A stretch of DNA of 64,000 nucleotides from Sacculina carcini (taxonomy: Eukaryota; Arthropoda; Thecostraca; Sacculinidae). Positions 59,051 to 64,000 of the stretch are shown piece after piece. The notes under the pieces are model-generated. The model worked only from the letters and a program-made list of their open reading frames with translations. It was not told the DNA's origin and searched no databases. Where the stretch lies: positions 1,808,749-1,872,748 of the forward strand of contig OU696586.1 of NCBI GenBank assembly GCA_916048095.2, written 5' to 3'. How positions within the stretch are numbered: the stretch's first letter is position 1; the number at the start of each line of letters is the position of its first letter. The translations under genes were made by a program, and so were the position numbers.

Positions 59051-59124
59051 ACACTTCCATAACACTTTCTGGAACATCCGATGTGGCTAATGCTAGTTTG
59101 ACTGAAACCAGCACACAACCCTAG
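59051..59124 (+). CDS. Micro-exon gene, terminal exon
   Basis: Strong acceptor (TTGGTTGTGTTTTACAG), phase-1 entry. Encodes (D/N)TSITLSGTSDVANAS, then LTETSTQP and TAG at 59122-59124. It is Ser/Thr-rich with an NAS sequon and matches the acidic, hydroxyl-rich style of the micro-exons. A poly(A) signal lies 110 bp later. Confidence 0.58.
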
Positions 59125-59235
59125 ACGAGTGTGAAAAATGATTTATAACCATACTACTGGTGCCGAGGAGTGTGGAATTTCCACTGATTGAGCGTTGCTG
59201 ACTTACATGGACAATAACTTCAAAAATTATGCCTA

Positions 59236-59241
59236 ATTAAA
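59236..59241 (+). terminator. Poly(A) signal ATTAAA
   Basis: ATTAAA about 112 nt after the stop, followed by a T/G-rich stretch (TATTATTGTGTGATTGTGTC) typical of a downstream element. Confidence 0.5.
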
Positions 59242-59459
59242 ACATATTATTGTGTGATTGTGTCATGTTTGCTTGGGAGAGAGTGCGAGCGAGGGAGAGA
59301 GTAGTGAGATTTGTTTTTGTGTATATACGTACATCGCTGTCACAGGCGTGCACCTGTCTTTTGGTATATCATATTGTTTGGGTTTTGTTTCTTGTTACTC
59401 GTTACTTATGTTATCAATATTAGTTACTCTACTATGCTTATTATAGTTAATATTAGTTA

Positions 59460-59561
59460 CAGTGGCGGCGCCAAGGGGGAGCTTGGGGGGGGGGGGGCTG
59501 AAGCCCATCAAAATATGCCAATCCTACCCTCCCCATCGGAAAAATCCTGGCACCGCCACTG
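59460..59561. mobile_element. hAT MITE with 8-bp target duplication
   Basis: Ends CAGTGGCGGCGCCA and TGGCACCGCCACTG. Flanked by ATTAGTTA at 59452-59459 and 59562-59569, a perfect 8-bp duplication. 102 bp, non-coding. Confidence 0.9.
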
Positions 59562-59631
59562 ATTAGTTACTCTTCTATAGTTATGATAGTTAATATTAGT
59601 TACTCTTTGTCAATAAACTGGTTGGACTTAA

Positions 59632-59968
59632 TGGACTCTGTGTTGTAGTGGTAGCACACCCGTCTCACAAGCGGTTTGAAGTGGTCCGTGGTTTGAAGCA
59701 CAGCGGAAAATTTCTTTGGGCGAATTTTTATAATCCAACAGCCCCTGTCCACGCAGCAATAAATGATGGTACCAGATATCAGTCATGTGTTGCGCCATGC
59801 ATTTTGGGGAGGTGACCCTCTCTTATACGTCTTCCGTCCTTGTGGCTTCATAGCGTGGAGAGGGTAGGTTCTGCGGTGGTAGCGAGCTGCACGGGACACA
59901 CCTGTGTGTTCATAAGCTTCGGCTTCTTCCCGTGAAGCAGCTGTCACTTAGACCTTTAACCTTTAATA
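59632..59968 (+). mobile_element. tRNA-Val-derived SINE, third copy
   Basis: Diverged head (GTTGTAGTGGTAGCACACCC, anticodon arm CGTCTCACAAGCGG, B box GTGGTTTGAAG), then the shared body and the end TTAACCTTTAA. Confidence 0.8.
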
Positions 59969-61325
59969 TATTTTGCGCCCAGTAGATGCGGAAAACAAAC
60001 ACGCACAAGCACATGCACGGCACGAACGGACAATTTCAGAATACCAAATACAATAACAAATGGAATAAAATGTTTAGTTGTGAAAGCCACCAACACCGGT
60101 GTGCGTGCGTGTATGTGTGCGTGTGTGTATGTGTGTGTATGTGTGTGTGTGTGCGTGTATGTATGTGTACGAGTATGTGTGCGTGCACATACCGCCAACA
60201 CCACACAAACGAATAATTGTAATGATCTAGACTTTGTCGCGCGTTTACATGTGAAAACGCGTTTATGAAAAATCGAGCGGTGCCAGATTAAAGGAGAACA
60301 ATAGATATAAATAGGCATACAATAGACAAAACGAAATTGGTCAACATTAATCAGTCAGATTGAAAAATACAAGCTAATGTTTCGCCTGGGTAAAAAACCA
60401 GATGGACTCCATGTTCCCAGCAAAAAAAGTCCGAGCCAACTCGAAACAAAAACTTAAAGCGATGGTTCTCAACCTTTTCAGTATCCGCACCCTTTTAACA
60501 AAATAATTTCAATGTGATACTTACTCATACAGGTTGAAGTTTGTGTAAGAAAAAATATGTTCATTTTTCAGGGGAAAATATATAGTAGAGTTAAAAACAC
60601 GATTTCTATAACTTTTCACAGGGTTCCTCGCACCCCTTACGAACTAGTCCTGCACACTCTAGGATGCGAAAGATTCATCCACTCTCAATTGATATACCCT
60701 TTCAATTGTTTGCCAAAAAAGTTATCGAAGACTTTTTCTTAAAATATATATCCTTATTCTTCATACAAAAACTTCCTATATTCCTCTTAATTTCCTTTGT
60801 ATACTCGCAGATTACAAATGAACTTTGAATTTTATACATGCTTTCATTAAATGCCTCACCAGATATTATAAGATACATGTGCAAAAAAACCTCCGATAAA
60901 AACCCCGACAAAAAAGGCGGTTTCTTATTGACAAACAATACGGTATTTACCCCATTTAATCTGATATTTTTAAACTACCTGTGTAAAAACGCATACAAAT
61001 CCATTCAAATCGCATGTATTACGAGACACAACATATAACCTGTAAGACACACACACACACACACACACTCACACGCGCGCGCGAATGGCTAAAGCCAAAG
61101 AGAAACGAGTTAAAATCTACACAAAAGTATCACAAAAACAACGTAAAACACCATGTGAAGACAAAAATCGTCGCGCATTGCCGCAAACACCATCTGACTG
61201 ATCGCCTACAAAAATTATATAAACTACACACAAACATACAGACACACTTGCATTAGCTTCTACACCGATGTGTTTGACTGTCTGTATGTCCACCCAGCAA
61301 TTAGCTCATGACAATATCAGCATAC

Positions 61326-61357
<32 letters not shown>

Positions 61358-61430
61358 TCACCGAATGTGTGAACAGAATGAATGAGACATAGCGTGGGCA
61401 GAGCACGTTTGAAGGCAGCGTTGTCAACAT
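59969..61430. other. Intergenic sequence
   Basis: Contains a GT array (about 60099-60190), a CA run (61040-61075) and a CA run (61322-61355). A segment at about 60465-60640 (GGTTCTCAACCTTTTCAGTA..CGCACCCCTTACGAAC) resembles ends of hAT-type MITEs common in animals. No gene seen. Confidence 0.45.
60099..60190. repeat. (GT)n microsatellite
   Basis: Interrupted GT/ATGT run. Long open frames through it are low-complexity artefacts. Confidence 0.9.
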
Positions 61431-61545
61431 TCACTGTTGAACCAGCGAGGACGACGCCGAAGACGCACCTGCTGCAGCTGCTGCAACATTGGTCTGGTTG
61501 CAAGCTGCCATATATGCAACGGCCGTGTCCTCTATAAACTGACTC
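61431..61545 (-). CDS. Unidentified gene, candidate last exon
   Basis: Minus-strand acceptor GTGTTGCAG, entry phase 2. Encodes SQFIEDTAVAYMAACNQTN, then an Ala/Ser-rich run and SSLVQQ with TGA at 61433-61431. It joins the upstream exon in frame. I do not recognise the product. A GT microsatellite (CA on plus, 61551-61735) lies directly upstream of the acceptor. A second frame is also open and ends at TTCG|GTGAGTG, so the exon could be internal if the upstream phase differs. Confidence 0.45.
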
Positions 61546-61550
61546 CTGCA

Positions 61551-61735
61551 ACACACACATACACACACACACACACACATATATACAGATACAGACATAC
61601 ACATACACACAGGTAAAGACACACACACACACACACAAATACAGACAGACACATACACACAGTTACAGACATACACGCACATATACAGACAGACACATAC
61701 ACACACACACGAATACAGACAGACACACAGAGAGA
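61551..61735. repeat. CA-rich microsatellite upstream of the last exon
   Basis: CA/CATA/CAGA run; on the gene strand it is a GT tract reaching to within a few bases of the acceptor. Confidence 0.9.
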
Positions 61736-61872
61736 GATATAGTTGTAAAATATAAGACAAAATCAGTTTGTCTTTGAGGCAACATTAATAGATCTACGCT
61801 TGTGCACACTGCACGGTATATGCATTATATTACGCCAAATATACCAGATATAATATATACCCGGCCTTCTAG

Positions 61873-62066
61873 CAGTGGCGGCGCTAGGATTTTACGATGG
61901 GGGAGCTGGGGAAAAATACGCGGGCGCTTGGCGAAACATGACCAACTGCACTGGAAATGTTGACGATCAGGATTTTTGGCAAAACCTAGGGCAACAGTTC
62001 AACGGGGGGTTGACACATTTTAGGGCGGCTGAAGCCCCCTCGCACCCCTCCTTGGCACCGCCATTG
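61873..62066. mobile_element. hAT MITE in an intron, 8-bp target duplication
   Basis: Ends CAGTGGCGGCGCTA and TGGCACCGCCATTG. Flanked by CCTTCTAG (61865-61872) and CCTTCTGG (62067-62074), one mismatch. On the gene strand it sits about 22 bp after the candidate donor at 62088. Confidence 0.85.
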
Positions 62067-62088
62067 CCTTCTGGCAGCCAGCAAGTAC

Positions 62089-62315
62089 TGCCGTCGCGGT
62101 AGCAGCACCCACATGGCCCAAATGCCGGCACCGTCGGGCAAATTGGCAATGTTCCTGTTGCGCACAAAGTTGACAATCTCGGCCGTTCGAACGCTGAGCC
62201 GCGCCGCCTCTGTCGCCTCGGCAGTGGCTCCTGCTGCTCCAGCTCCGTCATTGGTGGTGGAGCTGGTGTTGTTCTGGTTGTTGTTGACACTCGCGCCAGA
62301 CTCGCCGCAACACAC
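62089..62315 (-). CDS. Unidentified gene, candidate internal exon
   Basis: Minus strand, acceptor GTGTGTCAG straight out of a GT microsatellite, phase 0 in. Encodes VCCGESGASVNNNQNNTSS, a Gly/Ala/Thr-rich stretch, then AARLSVRTAEIVNFVRNRN and LPDGAGIWAMWVLLPRRQ. Ends CGGCA|GTACTT in phase 2, which matches the next exon. It is GC-rich compared with its surroundings, a good sign for coding. The second half looks like a folded domain but I cannot name it. Confidence 0.5.
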
Positions 62316-62345
62316 CTGACACACACACACACACACACACACACT
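62316..62345. repeat. (CA)n microsatellite
   Basis: Pure CA run; GT on the gene strand, immediately 5' of the internal exon. Confidence 0.9.
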
Positions 62346-62641
62346 ATTATATATCTGTACATTGTCCAATTGATATCGTAAATTAACACACACATGTGTG
62401 TGTGTGTGTTGTATTACCACGTGCTTTATTTCAACAAATTTGTCCGACGAAAAGCTTGGGCTTGAACTTTTTCCATGTTTGTTGTTACATGTTAGTGTGT
62501 TCATATTGTATGCTTGTGCGGACATACATTTACAATTTATACCCACACACAATACACACACACACACATACACAATAACTGCACCAAGTACGATGCCAAT
62601 GAACGAGCGAACCAATGAAAATAACCAGCTGACCGCCTGAC

Positions 62642-62724
62642 CTGAGGTGCTGTGTTGACAGTGTCGAATTGTCCTACACGCTCACCAGATGGAGCCACCG
62701 CTGTGTCGTTCGATAGAAAATACT
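62642..62724 (-). CDS. Unidentified gene, candidate upstream exon
   Basis: Minus-strand acceptor TTGGCAG after a GTAT-repeat tract, phase 1 in. Encodes YFLSNDTAVAPSGERVGQF, then DTVNTAPQ, and ends CTCAG|GTCAGG in phase 0, matching the next exon. DTAV recurs in the last exon (EDTAVAY). Upstream exons are not identified; a LINE fragment lies on the other strand just beyond. Confidence 0.45.
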
Positions 62725-62789
62725 CTGCCAACGAAGCAATACACATACACATACACACACACATACACACACATATCATCAATGCGTAT

Positions 62790-63173
62790 ATTTTTTCTGT
62801 ATTGGCATACTGCATATCTGTTTATGGTGCTACCAGAGTTATCCAAAAACAGCGAATCCAAAAAATTATCAATTTCTGCGCACGAGTCCTCACGAAAAAA
62901 CGAAAATACGACCACATTTCCGAAACTTGTAGACAGCTCGGCCTACCTACAGTGGATGCACTCATTAACGACAATAGAAAACGACTTATTCGAACGATAA
63001 CGACGACCCAAAAACCCACTGCCTTGTACGAGACATTTGAACCAGCACGTGAACACAACATCAACCTGAGACGAACAAGACCGCTTGAACTGCCGAAAAT
63101 ATCCACGGAAGCAGCTCGCAAACGTATAAACTATGAAGCGGCCAAAATTTTGAAATATATATTTGAACGATAA
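62790..63173 (+). mobile_element. LINE fragment: C-terminal tail of a reverse transcriptase ORF
   Basis: The frame reads FSVLAYCISVYGATRVIQKQ, then IINFCARVLTKKRKYDHISE, then LGLPTVDALI, closing with AARKRINYEAAKILKYIFER and a stop. This is the post-RT thumb/tail seen in Jockey/CR1-type LINEs (S.L.YC..VWG......Q..IN..AR...). The RT catalytic part is absent. The stop at 63171-63173 is followed by a GTAT-rich 3' region. Confidence 0.7.
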
Positions 63174-63179
63174 ATGCTA

Positions 63180-63275
63180 CCATGTTTGTGTATGTGTATG
63201 TATGTATTTGTGTGTATGTTCATACATGTATGTATGTGTGTATTTATATATATGTATGTTTGTATAATGTATGTA
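63180..63275. repeat. GTAT/TATG-rich tract
   Basis: Degenerate TGTATG and TATATA repeats after the LINE stop codon, perhaps its 3' tail. Confidence 0.6.
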
Positions 63276-63415
63276 TATATTGCAATGAAAAGCGCGTGCC
63301 CAGCGATTGCAATAAAGCATTGATTCATTGATTGATACACACACACACACAGACAGGCAAGCATCAACACTTGCACTTTCATCCGCCCGTTCATGTTCAT
63401 ATTCGATGAGATAAA

Positions 63416-63590
63416 TCAAACTGCTGAACTAACACAGGGCGTCGTGTTCAACTCAGTGACAATCGACCTTCAATAGTACTTAAAACCAGCACGTCAGTGA
63501 ATTGGTTCATGTCAGGACTAGGAGATTTAGCTAGTTATCAGGCATTGTCAATATGCTGTCAAGCTAATGTTTGAGATGTGTTTGTGTGTT
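63416..63590. other. Short unassigned interval
   Basis: Unique-looking sequence between the LINE tail and the last CA array; nothing recognised. Confidence 0.3.
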
Positions 63591-63596
63591 TGCTTG

Positions 63597-63597
<1 letters not shown>

Positions 63598-63655
<58 letters not shown>
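63598..63655. repeat. (CA)n microsatellite
   Basis: Pure CA run of about 58 bp. Confidence 0.95.
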
Positions 63656-63656
<1 letters not shown>

Positions 63657-63657
<1 letters not shown>

Positions 63658-63915
63658 TATGCAGCTGTGGTGTGGTCCCAACATGAGGCCAAATGCAAAC
63701 TTGAAGGAATAGAAAGAGAGAGTGACGACAAGGATGGTGGATGAGATGAAGGAATTGAGCCATGAGGAAAGATTGGCTAGACTTTCCCTGCCGACTCTGG
63801 AGAAGAGGAGATTGAGAGTTAACTTGATCAACGTGTAAAAAAAAGATCGGAATGGAGAAGATTGACAGAGAGGATTGCTTAGTGTGGGATGGATCAGATA
63901 GAAGAGGCAATGGCA
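63657..63915 (+). mobile_element. LINE fragment, degraded RT C-terminal region
   Basis: The frame reads YAAVVWSQHEAKCKLEGIER, then MKELSHEERLARLSLPTLEK, then RRLRVNLINV. This corresponds to the LEYA..VW.P....I..LE...R and LSYEERL..L.LPTLE.RR.RGDLI block after the RT of many CR1/Jockey-type LINEs. It has in-frame stops and is an old relic of a family different from the 62790 fragment. Confidence 0.75.
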
Positions 63916-64000
63916 GTAAACTGACAAAGACGAGGTGTATTAGCAATGTGACATTGTTCAGCTTCACTAGTAGATGTGTGTGGACGCATGGAACGACTTG

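Larger units (their letters stand above)
14543..59241 (+). other. Candidate micro-exon gene (gene span)
   Basis: Predicted transcript: a start exon, a transmembrane exon, ten micro-exons of 18, 21 or 33 nt, and a terminal exon, all joining in phase 1 after the second exon. With every exon included the protein would be about 140 residues: a short Cys-rich N-terminus, one membrane helix, then an acidic, Pro/Ser/Thr-rich outer stalk with possible N-glycosylation sites (NNET, MNGTNS, NAS). This is the topology of a type II membrane or shed protein. The exons sit on four duplicated intronic units; a 33-kb Helitron array separates units 2 and 3. I recognise no known family. The architecture resembles parasite micro-exon genes and rapidly evolving secreted proteins, but that is analogy. 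Confidence 0.55.

Noticed and set aside
62396-62640. Plus-strand open frames starting in GT repeats near 62400-62640
   Set aside because: Low-complexity starts, no family match, and they lie opposite the candidate minus-strand intron.

Overview
The window reads as animal nuclear DNA from an AT-rich, repeat-laden invertebrate genome. It is protostome and most likely arthropod. Reasons: a neurexin gene whose product ends KEWYV (the ending I recall for fly Nrx-1), CCTAA-type interstitial repeats, spliced genes with long introns, and many LINEs, tRNA-derived SINEs, hAT and piggyBac MITEs and Helitrons. There is no bacterial or organelle content. The species cannot be named from sequence alone.

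Layout. (1) 1-11.2 kb, plus strand: the 3' half of a neurexin gene. Exons encode an EGF-like module (322-441), the start and end of the last LNS domain (789-967 and 3705-4009), an acidic stalk (9979-10173), and a terminal exon (10399-11219) with a Thr-rich stalk, a transmembrane helix and a C-terminal PDZ ligand. An in-frame TGA lies in the stalk. The introns hold SINEs, MITEs and a LINE with an open endonuclease-RT frame (5.9-9.4 kb, minus strand). (2) 11.2-14.5 kb: intergenic, with SINEs, MITE pieces and a 300-bp foldback containing CCTAA repeats. (3) 14.5-59.2 kb, plus strand: what I think is the most interesting object here, a candidate micro-exon gene. A TATA-less promoter and a first exon (MSCQAICCC...) lead to a transmembrane exon, then to 18-, 21- and 33-nt exons, all phase 1, carried on tandemly duplicated intronic units. 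It ends in a Ser/Thr-rich terminal exon with a stop and an ATTAAA signal. Exon sequence differs strongly between duplicated units while flanking intron is almost unchanged. (4) Inside that gene, at about 21.03-54.3 kb, a 33-kb array of head-to-tail non-autonomous Helitrons interrupts a TA tract in one unit spacer; the next spacer is the empty version of the same site. The array has a 5.0-kb higher-order duplication in its middle and older units at its edges. (5) 59.2-64 kb: a hAT MITE, a SINE, many CA/GT tracts, a candidate three-exon minus-strand gene tail that I cannot identify (62724 down to 61431), and two LINE fragments.

How it works together. Neurexin would be a presynaptic adhesion receptor. 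The micro-exon gene would make a small type II membrane or shed protein whose outer stalk can be varied without frame changes, because its internal exons are phase-symmetric. The Helitron array is almost certainly passenger DNA that enlarged one intron. All exon calls rest on reading frames, splice dinucleotides and phase agreement; no transcript evidence was available.
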